Assembly: GCF_026151205.1 (NCBI RefSeq)
Contig: NC_087084.1
Span: 1,464,312-1,528,311 of the forward strand
Reading direction: 5' to 3'
Source of the DNA: Bolinopsis microptera
Taxonomy: Eukaryota > Ctenophora > Tentaculata > Lobata > Bolinopsidae
DNA: 64,000 nt
Shown one piece after another: positions 1-12,209 of the stretch. The position numbers and the translations under genes are program-made. Numbering within the stretch: the first letter of the stretch is position 1; every line of letters starts with the position of its first letter. Under the pieces are notes generated by a model, which did no database searches, was not told where the DNA came from, and worked only from the letters and a program-made list of their open reading frames with translations.

Positions 1-912
1 CCAGGAGGACAATTGGGGACAATTTAGATTCTGAATTAAACCAAAAAGTTTGATTTTTGGCTAAATTAAAGATTGCAGCTTTTAAACTTTGCAAAGTCAT
101 GTCGTTGTCATGACTACTAAACTAAATGCAGCGTGTGAAAGGTAAACTCGATGTGACGCGCGACGCCCAACGTGCTGTTGAAAATCTATAACCTCTAGCA
201 AGCCCAGCAGGCGGTAAGGTTTTCTGGGTAGGCGAGAGAGCTAAGAGTTCATAGTTCAGCTGCAAAAGAAAGCAGAAGGAAGGGGGGGGGGGAAGTGGAA
301 AGGGGGGGGGGGGGGGAGTTGCAGGGAGGTAGGGGGATGTTTTGCGATATAAGACTTATAATTTCGGCGGAAAATGTATGAAGTTTTAAAAGTCGATTTT
401 GAGGACGAAGATCGCGTTTTTACCTACCTATCCAGGAGTCCCCTTTCTTGTTGGCGAAATTCTCTACTTTCTTTTGATATTTTAAAATTGAAATTTGACT
501 TGATTGGTGGAGAGTTATGGTTTGTCAAAGTGAACGTTTTAAAATGAGAGCGCAAATTCTTTTATACGCGCGTAGGTTCGGCCCAGGAAACCCTACCGGC
601 TGGGGTATATCTCCAAAAGTAAAATAGATAGAACCTTCCGGTTTTCAACAAAATGTCCGTCTCGTAAATTTAAAGGAGCCTCCCCAGGAGGACAATTGGG
701 GACAATTTAGATTCTGAATTAAACCAAAAAGTTTGATTTTTGGCTAAATTAAAGATTGCAGCTTTTAAACTTTGCAAAGTCATGTCGTTGTCATGACTAC
801 TAAACTAAATGCAGCGTGTGAAAGGTAAACTCGATGTGACGCGCGACGCCCAACGTGCTGTTGAAAATCTATAACCTCTAGCAAGCCCAGCAGGCGGTAA
901 GGTTTTCTGGGT
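1..912. repeat. 229-bp direct repeat pair around a 454-bp spacer
   Basis: Bases 1-229 and 684-912 match throughout by eye and have equal length. The spacer 230-683 has two poly-G tracts (about 285-317). The repeats do not begin TG or end CA, so they do not look like LTRs. The first copy starts at the window edge, so this may be a tandem duplication with a 683-bp unit whose left part is cut off. Confidence 0.85.
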
Positions 913-1355
913 TAAAAAGCACTTTGATATATTAATGTGAAGTTTGTTAAGAACCACATACTTTCTCATAAATGATTTTAAATAAAAATTAACATCGTTG
1001 ATATGATAACAGAAAATATTCACAAAATTATTTTTTTTTCTTAATTCTATTTTATAGTCACTACGCAAAAATACATTTTATTATTTGTAAGCTAATATAC
1101 AACAACAGCTTGTGCTTTGCTTTGCTTTATATCCAGAGCCCTCTCGCTTGCAGTAGGCGCGCGCGACCGCCGTTAAACAAGCGCGTCACGCAGTACGCGT
1201 AAACTATTGTATCACGTCGTGACCCCCACGGTCGTAAACAGAATGCTTCCCGGAATCAGCACAATGAACGGAACAAGATGCTGTTGGAAATTCAATTATT
1301 CATCTTCCACCCGTAGTCCCTACTTTAGAGTGTAGATGTCCTGTTACAAAGTAAA
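913..1355. repeat. Dispersed-repeat fragments, no gene seen
   Basis: About 1205-1240 (CACGTCGTGACCCCCACGG) recurs near 4222-4250. About 1243-1320 (CTTCCCGGAATCAGCACAAT) recurs at about 15239-15310. I see no coding sequence that I trust here. Confidence 0.5.
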
Positions 1356-1403
1356 TTGTGTAAGGAGGAAGACAACTGTTTAGACTTTTTATACACTTAC
1401 ATA

Positions 1404-1568
1404 ATGAAAACGGAACTGTTTGAGAAATTTGAGCAGCGTCACATTGACTGTGGGCAAGACATCGCTACAATTTTAAGTATGGAAGAACGAGCTCTTTTGG
1501 CTGCATTTATCATGACTACTAGTCTATCTGACGTCAACAAACTAATGAATCAGAAAAAGACAGTTTAG
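1404..1568 (+). CDS. Small hypothetical ORF, 54 aa
   Basis: The first ATG of this open frame is at 1404; the frame is open from 1356 but without an ATG there. The product is hydrophilic with a helical look (begins MKTELFEKFEQRHIDC, includes SMEERALLAAFIM). I recognise no family. It sits between dispersed repeats and a heptamer array, so it may be a transposon fragment or a chance ORF. Confidence 0.2.
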   Translation: MKTELFEKFEQRHIDCGQDIATILSMEERALLAAFIMTTSLSDVNKLMNQKKTV

Positions 1569-1741
1569 TTAAAGTTATCTTCGAAAATCTAAACGTGTGT
1601 TTTATTGTCTACATTACAATTATAAATAATAACTTCATGTAACGATAGTACATGATATCATAAGGTATAACAATGGAGGTACGTGAGAGGATTTACAAAT
1701 TATGACCACGGTCGACCAGCTGTTTCAAACATCAAATCTAT

Positions 1742-1963
1742 CAGTATTCAGTATTCAGTATTCAGTATTCAGTATTCAGTATTCAGTATTCAGTATTCAG
1801 TATTCAGTATTCAGTATTCAGTATTCAGTATTCAGTATTCAGTATGCAGTATTCAGTATTCAGTATTCAGTATTCAGTATTCAGTATTCAGTATTCAGTA
1901 TTCAGTATTCAGTATTCAGTATTCTGTATTCAGTATTCAGTATTCAGTATTCAGTATTCAGTA
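1742..1963. repeat. Heptamer array (CAGTATT)n, about 32 copies
   Basis: Near-perfect tandem copies of a 7-bp unit, with single substitutions near 1844 and 1925. Because 7 is not a multiple of 3, all three plus frames stay open, which gives spurious QYSVFSI-repeat ORFs. Confidence 0.97.
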
Positions 1964-2264
1964 GGTATTACTGCTGAAGGATTTAAACTTATCTTAAACA
2001 TGACAATACTCCGCTCACAAAATACTAGGAAACAATACATCAATCGATGAACTGCTAACAGACACCCAGAAAATAGTGTAGCAAAGTTCTAGCTGTTGTC
2101 CTGAAATGGTACACTCTTATCTGATTAAATTTAGTAAACACATTAGTCATTATCTCACTTTATCAGTGTGAACGTGTACACTATACATTAAACGACTTGT
2201 GCTGTGTAATGAATGTGTTAAGTTAATACATCTGGTATAACGTTAAATAAAATTGATCTGGAGG
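1964..2264. other. No feature recognised
   Basis: AT-rich sequence between the heptamer array and a decayed minus-strand ORF. I see no gene, RNA or repeat here. Confidence 0.4.
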
Positions 2265-2746
2265 TCAGCTGATGTGAAAAACGGTCACGTGACTCACCCA
2301 GCTCCACAAAACAACCTCATATAGAGCTGTGGAGAACTGGTCACATGGTTTCACAGAACAAGTCACAGCATCTGTTTGTTTAGCGGAGTCGTTTGATTGA
2401 TACATGATGTAGTTTGCTTCAACTTCAGCCGCTGCCAAGCTCCAGACAGGACGTTTGTAAATAGGGGTCTTCTTTACACGTGTTCTTTTCTTCTCTGGTG
2501 CTGAACTACTGTTACCGGTATCAACAGTGGCAAGTGGATTTGTAGCAGCATTGCTGGTAGAAGGTTGATCACGGGAAGTAGCTCAGTAAGGATAATCTGT
2601 GAGCTGGAGCCAGGGTCTGGCGAATCAGGCACTGATGCTGGTCTGTTCTCGGGTAAATTAATAACAACAACAAGGTTATCTTCATCTGCGTCAGCTGCTC
2701 GCGGCTGTTTACCCTTCCTTACTTTTTTTAGTTTAACCCTCCGCAT
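2265..2746 (-). pseudogene. Frameshifted hypothetical coding remnant
   Basis: Two overlapping minus-strand frames make one coherent-looking protein. From ATG at 2744-2746 the first part is basic then acidic (MRRVKLKKVRKGKQP, then AADADEDN). Around 2575-2590 the sense-like composition moves to another frame (QPSTSNAATNPL, then KKRTRVKKTPIYKRP and WSLAAAEVEANYIM), which runs open to TGA at 2265-2267. A good 5' splice site (GGTGAGT) lies near 2293. The charged and P/S/T-rich make-up fits a transposon-encoded protein or a disordered nuclear protein; no family is recognised. A single indel or an unseen intron would explain the switch. Confidence 0.35.
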
Positions 2747-3332
2747 ACGTTATTTTAATAACAATATGATTTACAACAATGTATATCGACAAGATTTGAA
2801 TCATCAATTAATTGAGTCCATGGGACCTTACCCTTTCTTACTCCGTTTGTAACATGGATTGTTGAAGGTGCATCTTAAAATTCAAATGGTGACGGCACAG
2901 CGCAATTATACTTCCTAAGAAGTTACACCCTCCTCCCCTATAATCGTTCTGACCTATAATCGAATGATAATTCGATGAAACTATCCATTTCTTGAGACCT
3001 AGGCCGGGTCAAAATCACCACCTCCTGTCTTTGGGGTATTATTTAGGGTAAGGTAAATTTAATTGGTTTTAATTAATTTCCTGAGTTTGACAGCTAGATA
3101 AATGTTGCACTATCGAATTGGAAATCGATAGAATTGAGGATAGCTCGAGTATGAATGCATTTGGTCTATTGATTGTGAAGTTATATTGTGCTAAAGTCGT
3201 GAGAGGGCACAAATGCCACTCACTGTTCCAAATACTTAACTGTTAAAAAGGGCATGGTAACTGCAAGATTCTATGATCAGTTTTCACTCAAAGTAATCAG
3301 ATCGTCATTACCCAACATGCTCCGTACCACGT
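2747..3332. other. No feature recognised
   Basis: AT-rich sequence with no coding, RNA or repeat signal that I can support. Its right edge is the target site of the hAT-like insertion. Confidence 0.4.
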
Positions 3333-4207
3333 TATGAGGCCAGGGGTGTAGGAATGATTTTCTTCATGGGGGGGCCAAATTCGAAATATTTTTTGGCGCT
3401 TCGCGCCAAAGCCTGAATTTCGAGGGTAAGGACAAAAGGAAATTGCAGCATGTGCGGTATCGCGATTTTTCACGTTTGCCGCGACAAGTCGCGATTTTTC
3501 AGATCCTGGCCTCACGACAAATCGCGACTTTTCAGTTCTCCGTGTCAAATTGCGCATTTTCCTTCAAATCTGTGGGCCAAATATCACGTTTTCTATAATT
3601 AGTATATGAAACCAATCAGTATTACATCCACAACCTTCCGAATGTAGGTACGGACTTCAAAAAACCGAAAAATATATTTTCGGCTCAGAATTATCAGGGT
3701 GGCATGAAACATGAACAAAAGTAGTTTCCAGAAAAACTTTGAAAAATTTTGACTTAGAAAATTTTCGGTACGAGTCATTCTCGATACGTTAACGTACCTC
3801 TGAAAGCAAAGCTCCCGCTTCCGAGCTCGTATTGCGAAGGGGAGGCCTGCCTTCCGAGATCGCATCACAAAGGGGAACCCTCGAGTCCAAAATCGTATAT
3901 CGAACTTCGAAAACCGAAAAAATATTTTTGGCTCATTATGATCAGGGTAGCATGAAACATGAACAAAAGTAGTTTTCAAGAAAACTTTGGAAATTTTTGA
4001 CTTGAGAAATTTTTGACTTGAAAAAAATTTTGACTTGAAAATTTTTGTCATACGTTGTATGACCCGCCGCGCACGAAGTGCGCGGCTCCCAAAAATTTTT
4101 AGAAGCCTAAATTAAAAAGTTGGCCCTTTTTGGCCCCTTGCCCAGATTTCATGGGGGGCGATGCCCCCCCCCCCTGCCCCCCCGCTTCCTACACCCCTGT
4201 ATGAGGC
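3333..4207. mobile_element. hAT-like non-autonomous element with 8-bp TSD
   Basis: The element proper is 3341-4199 (859 bp). Its ends are perfect 14-bp inverted repeats: CAGGGGTGTAGGAA at 3341-3354 and its reverse complement at 4186-4199. It is flanked by an exact 8-bp duplication TATGAGGC (3333-3340 and 4200-4207). CAGGGG-type ends and 8-bp target duplications are typical of the hAT superfamily. Inside are two diverged copies of a roughly 120-bp segment (about 3650-3770 and 3900-4020) and G/C tracts next to the ends. No transposase is visible, so it must have been moved in trans. Confidence 0.85.
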
Positions 4208-4312
4208 TCATTGTTGCATGTTGTATCACGTTGTGACCCCCACGGTCGCTTCACTTCGACGCTACAGGGGGAGCCGCGCACTTCGTGCGCGGCGGGTCAT
4301 ACAACGTATGAC
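4047..4312. repeat. Perfect 44-bp inverted repeat across the hAT right end
   Basis: 4047-4090 and 4269-4312 are exact reverse complements; one arm lies inside the hAT-like element and the other outside it. Each arm contains two short hairpins of its own: a GTCATA..TATGAC palindrome and a CCGCGCAC-GAA-GTGCGCGG stem. Confidence 0.85.
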
Positions 4313-4836
4313 AAGTTGCATGCTAGTACAGTGAATAGTTCCTGATGAGTTAATTTCGTTTCCTTTCTGTTGATGCCTTGTAATTACTGCTTATAGGTTT
4401 GTTAACTACATTACTGCAACCTCCAGATAGGATATAGAATTATACAGCTCAACTCTGGTAAATTTACTGCGCCTTAGTAATCGGTTTAGAGCTGCAGATC
4501 TCTTTATTTTCATACTCTCTTTATAAAAACAACTTATAAGGACACAAATTCCATAAATTGATATGGCCATGGCAGAATTCACAAAAAAAATGCTAGTATT
4601 TACGAGATTTCTGTGTTTTATTTGCGATCTCCATAATTCCAGCTTTTTGCTGTATTTACTCATATTTACACTTACTTTAGTAAAAATGACTGATTGAATC
4701 CATAATCATATTGATATTAACTGATTCCTTTTTAATAAATAAGCTCAGCGTGTGAAAAAAATGCGTTACACATAATTTACGTTATTTGTGTATACTAAAG
4801 TAAAACCCAAATTAACCGCGGGTTTGGGGAAGTAAT
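4313..4836. other. No feature recognised
   Basis: AT-rich; a weak minus-strand ORF at 4406-4663 has no family resemblance or supporting context. Nothing else is seen. Confidence 0.4.
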
Positions 4837-4912
4837 TTAAGTCCTTTGTTTGGTTAAAAGAGACACTGGCAGCGGTCCACTTTACCCGTGAATATGGGTT
4901 TTGGTCAAATGA
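4837..4912. repeat. Diverged end of the 24.2-kb foldback family
   Basis: The segment from CACTGGCAGCGGT to GGGTTTTGGTCAAAT matches the outer part of the foldback arms at 24184-24510 with a few differences, and stops at the same terminal bases (TTTTGGTCAAAT). The partner arm was not found nearby, so this is a solo end. Confidence 0.65.
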
Positions 4913-5181
4913 CTAATTTAGTTTTCTTAAAGCATTTTGCCGAATATTTCCGATCATTGATCCTTGATTCCTCAAATATAGAGACACAGCTGTGCCGGAA
5001 TAAACATTTCGACCCTTGTCCTTCACCAACAAAATACTTAATATGTCCTTACCCGCTGCATCCTTACCTAATATCATTGAATTTACAGTTAATTTTACCA
5101 ATATTACATTACTACCCCGTCACAACACAACAATGTAAATAATATCGAGACGCGGGAATGAAAATTCCAGTTTACCAACTA

Positions 5182-5560
5182 AACAAATCACGCCCGATAC
5201 ACCCCCGCGGTCACCAAAAATCACGCCCGGTACACCTTGGTCACCAACAAATCAAGCATGGTACTGCACGCCCGGTCACCAACAAATCACACCTGGTACA
5301 CCCCCGGTCACTAACAAATCACGCCTGGTACACCCCCGGTCACCAACAAATCACGCCTGGTACACCTCAGTCACCAACAAATCACGCCTGGTACACCCCC
5401 GGTCACAAACAAATCACGCCTGGTACACCCTTTGGTCACTAACAAATTACGCCTGGTACACCCCCGGTCACCAACAAATCACGCCTGGTACACCCCCGGT
5501 CACCAACAAATCACGCCCGGTACACCCCCGGTCACCAACAAATCACCCCCGGTACTTCAT
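5182..5560. repeat. Minisatellite, unit about 31-33 bp
   Basis: About a dozen copies of a unit reading CACCAACAAATCACGCCTGG then TACACCCCCGGT. One degenerate copy persists at about 7593-7620 in the related 7.5-kb copy, so the expansion happened in this copy after the duplication. Open frames rich in TNHAWYTPGH are repeat artefacts. Confidence 0.9.
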
Positions 5561-6200
5561 GCTTTGATTCGCGGCTATCATCGCGTTTTTTATACTCCGT
5601 CAGGTTTTGTATACCCCTCGATAATTTTTAATTCGATTGACCACCTTAATAGTTCACATTCTTCATTATATTGCATATTGGATAATGATGAGGAATATAA
5701 TTATAGGCTGTCCCCCACCGCGTGTATCTTTGTAGGGGTAAGCGTGTGTTATAATGTGTGACGTGTGTGTGTGTGTGTGCGTGAGTTGCCGAATTTCATT
5801 GTGTGTTTCTTTTGTGTATACGAGAACCCTTAACTTGATGTTGTTCATTACAATACTTGGTTTGTTCTCAATCTGTGTTCTATTTTAGTAAGCAACATCT
5901 ATTCGTTATACTTTAATCTTTATTTGTAGCTAATGATGTACAACATGAATGTTTTTGTAATATTTGCATTTTTTGCCAGTTTGGTAACCTAACTATTCGA
6001 TGATCTACAGAAATATGACTAATCTTTAGGCAGCATCGCGCTGTTTTATTTAGTAACGCATTCTATCAACATGGGTACCTACTTACTCTAAATTCGTTTG
6101 TATATTTGGGTACTAACGAGTTTAGGGTAGTGTTTTATATCAACAGTGAAATTTTAATAATGCTCCTTGACAATACACGAGTTGAAAGATATACAAATAA
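5561..6200. repeat. Dispersed repeat family, copy 1
   Basis: Shares long stretches with 7620-8520 and 9110-9300: GATAATGATGAGGAATA, a short GT run, AGCAACATCT, CAGCATCGCGCTGTTTTATT, and GTGTTTTATATCAACAG. This is a segmental or transposon-derived family, non-coding as far as I can see. Confidence 0.75.
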
Positions 6201-7150
6201 ACAAGTTGGAATAAAAACGATATCAAATCTATTTTGATTTTGATATTGAATTGCAATTGGAATTTCATGGCTCAAACCCGCCATTGTTTTCTATTTTAAT
6301 ATTGAATCGGAAGTTCATGGCTCAAACCCGCCATTCTGTTTTAACTTTTTCTCAAAACGACAGTTGCACCCAAGTGCACGTTAAGTTCGACTCCCAAAGT
6401 TGCACTTAAATATTTAAGTGTGAATTTAAATCATGCAACTAAATTAAGTAAAGATTTGTACTTAAGACTCAGTTCGTGGATGACGAGCGAAGAGGTGTAC
6501 TTAAATTTGTACTTAAATAACTTTTAATACACCATAAAGTTAAACTATTCGTGGAAGACACCCACTACCCAGGATATTACGTAGCTAAGCTCTGGCATAA
6601 AAGCATAAAGCCAGAGACACTCCTGCAACTTGTGGAATTAACATTCGGTTGTGTGGGAGTAAAATTACAAATTTTAAATTAAATCTGCAAACTCTGCAAA
6701 ATCTAAAAATATAGCTCGGACGAATACTATATCACAGTCCGCCCTGAAGAATGCATATATTCACTATTTCGCATATTATCCTCAATAACTCACTATCATG
6801 TACCAGGGTAAAAATTATAATGAACGTCGATTCCGTCCTATATGTAATTATACAGGATGCTACGATCACTCAGCTCTGGCATAAAGCCATAGACCCTCCT
6901 AGTCCTAAAACTTGCTCCAAAATATTAACGGCTTTTCCCTTTTATTTCCTGAACCATTCTTCGTAGCTTTGCGTCTATCGTTATGATCGTACGATTTTTG
7001 ATTAGATAAAGTTTATTTTTTATTATAATTGGGGGATTTCAATATCGATTGGGCGTTACTGTCGTATGAGTATTTGATCACGGGAGGAGGAGGGTGTGTG
7101 TGTGTGGATTGTTGATAACGAGCTAAATCACTTTACACACGCACACGAAC
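6201..7150. other. No gene; one short tandem duplication
   Basis: About 6253-6335 contains two copies of a roughly 50-bp segment with TTCATGGCTCAAACCCGCCA. The remainder is AT-rich; the ORF at 6751-6966 has no recognisable product. Confidence 0.4.
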
Positions 7151-7154
7151 TTCG

Positions 7155-7420
7155 AGATGTTTCTAAAAGTCCTCCGACAGTTCCAACCAACTTGGATCGA
7201 TGGATAACATGACATGAAATTGACCATGTAAGGAAGGAAGTCTTATTTCCCGTTATGGTTAGTATATGGTATAGGATTTTAGAATATATACTTAAGTTAT
7301 TAATTGGGTTAGGGTTATAGGGTTGAAGTCAGATTAGATCGAGGGTTAGCCGTTAGAAGTTAGAGTTTTGAATTGTCCCTCGTGTTTAAGTCACGTGATC
7401 AGTGAAATTCCAGTACGCAA
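7155..7420. repeat. Dispersed repeat, second copy near 26.7 kb
   Basis: Shares CCAACTTGGATCGATG, AAGGAAG..GTCT, CGTTA.GGTTAG and AGTCACGTGAT..GTG in order with about 26735-27130. The GGGTTAGGGTTA stretches are part of this repeat and not telomeric. Confidence 0.6.
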
Positions 7421-7554
7421 GTGTGGATTGATTAATTATGATCATCCTAGGTTGATTACGTAATATGAATTTTTATTTTTACCCGGGTAAAAATAATAAT
7501 TTTATATTTATGATAATGTTATTTCACAAAAGCGTGTGAATGGAAAAATGTAGA

Positions 7555-8690
<1,136 letters not shown>

Positions 8691-9401
8691 GTAATTATAA
8701 AGTTTCTGCAAAATCTTATCTGAAAACTTTGTCGGTTACTCAAGTCATTGATATCGAGCAAAATAAATTCGATTATAATATAAAGCAGAATTAGGTCACC
8801 GCAGTTTATCGAGGACCGGAATATTTAAATAACTCCACAACTCAAAAGCGCTTAACTTTCGTCTGATGATAAAATTGTCACACGTATTATATAAAGCCAA
8901 GCACATATTTGGAGGAGAGCTTACATATGAACAGTCACTTATAACTGGTAGACATCAGTGACTATAATCTTTAAGCAGCATCGTACTCTGTTTTATTTGT
9001 CACATTTCTACACGCATAAGGTAGTGATTTAAATTTATTTATTTATTTTTATAAAATTATCTTTATATATATGAAAAGTCAGTAACTAGTAGACAGTAAC
9101 CAGGGGACAGTGACTGATCAGCAGCATCGCGCTGTTTTATTTAGTATCGCATTCTACCAACATGGGTACCTACTCTAAACTTGTTTGTATATTTGGGTAC
9201 TAACGAGTTTAGGGTAGTGTTTTATATCAACAGTTTTTTTTGTCTTTTTTAAACAGTGGAATTTTAATAATATCCCTTGACAAAACACGAGTTTTTAAAA
9301 TTAAAATATGCAGGTTAACAAGTTGTGGTGCTGTCACAAGTTTCCCACTGCAATTAGTTAACTATGTTAATTAGATCGTGGTAGCGTCTGGGTGGCTAAA
9401 T
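8691..9401. repeat. Dispersed repeat family, copy 3 (split by a LINE)
   Basis: 8691-8890 holds the tail module (AAAGTTTCTGCAAAATC, ATCGAGCAAAATAAATT, TTTATCGAGGACCGGAAT). From about 9110 another copy starts (CAGCATCGCGCTGTTTTATT to GTGGTAGCGTCTGGGTGG) and stops at GGCTAAATGA, about 9401; its continuation, AGATGTAATTTGC, resumes at about 11432. Confidence 0.7.
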
Positions 9402-11434
9402 GAATTAAACAGGAATTAAACATAAATTTACCAAGGAGAACACTAACGAACTCGTTTTGGCTATACATCAATTCATAAATACGTTCAGATATAAAACAAA
9501 AGCCGAATAAAAGTATGAAAATAAAATCTTAAAATTTAACCGCGTTACAATATCACGAAGTGGAAATAAAATCAAATATAATAATTTAAATGCTAATAAA
9601 AATTCTGGATGTGTGCATAAAAGCAAGTCCAAGGATATAGGTTAGACTTAAAGACTTCGATAAGTTGATGAGACGATGAAGGAGATGAGTAGGGGACGTG
9701 AAGCGAGGATTAGGACTTATTCTTAGGATTTCGAAGGTTTGAAGAGTCTGTCAGGTATTTCCCGAATTCTTTTGTGTGACAAGAGTTCATTATGATCCTA
9801 TACTCTTTTAGCATTACAAGGCTTTTCAGGTTATCAGAAAGCTTTGAGCGGAGGGAGTGGTATCCAGGGCATTCGGTTATGACATGGTCCTCAGTTTCTA
9901 GGATAGGTGTTTCAAAGAAGGGTAGCTCTTCGAAAAAGCGAATGACGTCTGTGTCTGAGGAGCAGCAAAAACGACACGTTTTCAATGCTGTGTTGTATCG
10001 ATCACTAGTTTATCGACCTTTCTCTACCCTCAGATCATGACTGCTAGAGCGAAGTTTAGCAATATTAGCTCTCTTAAGCCTGCACGGAATCTGTAAGTAC
10101 TGTTCTTCACCAAACATAGATTTGACCGCGGTGTAGAATGACATCTTCGGCTGGTTGTGAAGATCCTTTTTCCAGTGGTTCACAAAGGTTTCGTGTAATA
10201 TGTGCTCACGTGCTGCAAGAGCGGGGTGTAAGTTTGGTTTAGCGGAGGTGCTCATCCTGATGATAGTGGACCAAGTGTCATACCAGGTCAGGTTCAGTTG
10301 TTTCTGCTCCTGAAATGTGTGATGCAGGAGCGTGTTAACGTTACCTACTGCCGCTTGTGATGCTCTACAGAAGTAGGCAATACATTGATGGAGGATGGTC
10401 ACTGTCCAGGGGGTTCTTCCTGTGTTGCCGTAACAGAAGTTGTTATTTGCCTTTTTATGGACACCCAATATCCATTTAAGAATTTTTAGGTGAGTAGTTT
10501 CGAGAGCATCTTTTGCTGCTGCTTTGGGGAGACTCACTTCTTGGTTTTTTGAGAGAATGGCTTTCGCGATGTTGGTTGATGGCAGCCAAACAGGGCATCC
10601 GTATGTAGCTGCTGGCTTGACTAAGCTATCGATGAGTTTTAGCATCGCGCTAGTGGAGAGTGCTCTCGTGTCAATAATTCGTCTCATAGAGAAGAACGAG
10701 CGTAGAGCTTTTATCCTAAGCTTATCGATTGCTTGTTTGAAGGAACCGTTCAGAGAGAATTGGATTCCAAGGTAGCAGTATTTTCTTACTGGTGCGATGT
10801 CCAAGTTTCCTAGTTTAAAGCCGTAAGCACATTTGAGTATTCGTGAGCTTGTGTTAAATACCATCACACTGGTTTTGTTGATGTTCACAGACAACTCCCA
10901 CTTTACGGCATAGTCATGCAAGCAGTTCAGCAGTTTCTGTAAGCTGTCCGCATCCAGCGCTAAGAGGACCAGGTCATCTGCCCAAACACCGTTTAGAAGA
11001 GGTACATCCAATTCCTCAATTTGTTCCAGCCTGATGGAGAGCTCGTGGATATAAAGTTTGAAGAGCTCAGGGGACATTGGATGCCCTTGTTCTGTACCGA
11101 TCGTGACGTCAATGGCTGCGGAGAGCTTTTGAATCAGCTTGACTCGGGTTGAAGAGTTATTGTACATATGGCTGATGCATTCGAAGAATTTGCCTGCTAT
11201 TCCCATGTTGCTCAGCTTGAACAGAAGTGCTTCCCTACATACACTATCGAAAGCCTTGCGATAATCAACAAAGCAGGCGAATAGTCGCTTCTTCTCTTTC
11301 TTGGCGTATTTCTCAATGATTGTATTTAGGGTGAGTATGTGGTCATTACATTGGGCTCCACTCCTGAATCCAAGTTGATAGGGTCGGTCAGGACAGGCTC
11401 TTTCTCTGAATTGGATTAGCTGTTTGAGGAATAG
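9402..11434 (-). mobile_element. 5'-truncated non-LTR (LINE) retrotransposon
   Basis: The interval interrupts dispersed repeat copy 3: the repeat stops at GGCTAAATG (about 9401) and resumes with TGTAATTTGC (about 11435), as the uninterrupted copy at 8672 shows. The reverse transcriptase it encodes is on the minus strand, so the 3' end is at the left and the 5' side is truncated inside the RT domain. No clear target duplication could be fixed. The clade cannot be assigned by eye. Confidence 0.8.
9710..11431 (-). pseudogene. LINE reverse transcriptase, C-terminal part, one stop
   Basis: One minus frame runs from about 11431 to 9710, broken by a single TAA at 10010-10012. In order it shows YQLGFRSGAQCNDHILTLNT, palm motif A in FACFVDYRKAFDSV (about 11255-11300), the EQGHPMSPELFKLYI motif B region, the catalytic WADDLVLLA motif C (W where F or Y is usual), LSVNINKTSVMVFN, and after the stop a C-terminal zinc-knuckle-like segment (CRFCC..., then EDHVITECPGYHSLR). 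The fingers and any endonuclease or ORF1 are missing. It would copy LINE RNA by target-primed reverse transcription; this copy is dead by truncation and by the stop. Confidence 0.85.
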
Positions 11435-11657
11435 ATGTAATTTGCAATGTAATTATATATTTAAAGTCACTATTGTGACGGTACATTAGAACTAGACAGA
11501 AACAAAGTGTGAAGGGCCTGAACGGAACCCCTCGGTTTCAGTTCCTTGTTTAACACTGCCGTACAGCAATAAAGTTTCTGCAAAAGAAGATCGGAAATCT
11601 TTGTCGGTTCTTCAAATCATTGATCTCGAGCAAAATAAATTTAATCAACTTAATAAC
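11435..11657. repeat. Dispersed repeat family, continuation after the LINE
   Basis: Matches 8675-8780: TGTAATTTGCA, AATAAAGTTTCTGCAAAA, CTTTGTCGGTT.TTCAA, GATCTCGAGCAAAATAAATT. It then breaks off at TTAATAACAC. Confidence 0.7.
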
Positions 11658-11694
11658 ACCAGAATGTGTGTGTGTCTGTGTGTCTGTCTGTCTG

Positions 11695-11915
11695 TCTGTG
11701 TGTAATTTCCGAACGGTTATACAAAAAAAACGGTAATAGTTACGGGACTGGTTTTTTGGTATAGTGCCGACAAAACTCTGATGAAGACCATAGGAAATTT
11801 TTTTTTAAATCGGCCGGTGGTAAGTGGTTTAATTGATGGTTTTGTACCACAAATGTTACATAAAATTGCTTGAGCAGAACGGCAAGAGTTACGGGGCTTG
11901 CTCTCTCTCTCTCTC
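11695..11915. repeat. Dispersed repeat, inverted partner at 26.5 kb
   Basis: Reads, reverse-complemented, like 26465-26700: AATTTCCG...CGGT, CGACAAAACTCTGA, TCGGCCGGTGGTAAGTGG, TTTAATTGATGGTTTTG, AATTGCTT, and ACGGGGCTTGCTC, with diverged spacers. Confidence 0.65.
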
Positions 11916-12209
11916 ATTACTGTGTAATATGTTATAGCTGCATTTAAGTAGCGTCATAATTGGATTAGCCCGGAAGATTTGCTGTAATTTTATACCTTAA
12001 GCTTATTAGGGGAGGGAGGACTGTTAGTGTTTGGGGTCTGTTTGGACTGCAGAGAGAGAGAGAGAGAGAGAGAGAGTTCATACGACAATGTTATGCGTGT
12101 TTTCAAATATAATATGCGGGTGTTGTGCGGAGTTAACAAGGGTTAATTTCTATAACGATTTAAATAAAAATAGAAAGCGGTTCAGGACGGGAGTGATGAG
12201 GTGTAATAC

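Noticed and set aside
1..912. LTR retrotransposon with 229-bp LTRs
   Set aside because: No TG...CA ends, no primer-binding site or polypurine tract seen, and only 454 bp between copies.
1683..2050. SIQYSVF-repeat proteins
   Set aside because: Translation of the heptamer array; no start context and identical repeats in every frame.
5158..5761. THAWYTPGH-repeat proteins
   Set aside because: Minisatellite translation; no conserved start or splice context.
7300..7330. Telomere-like GGGTTAGGGTTA
   Set aside because: Only one or two units and part of a dispersed repeat also present at about 26.9 kb.
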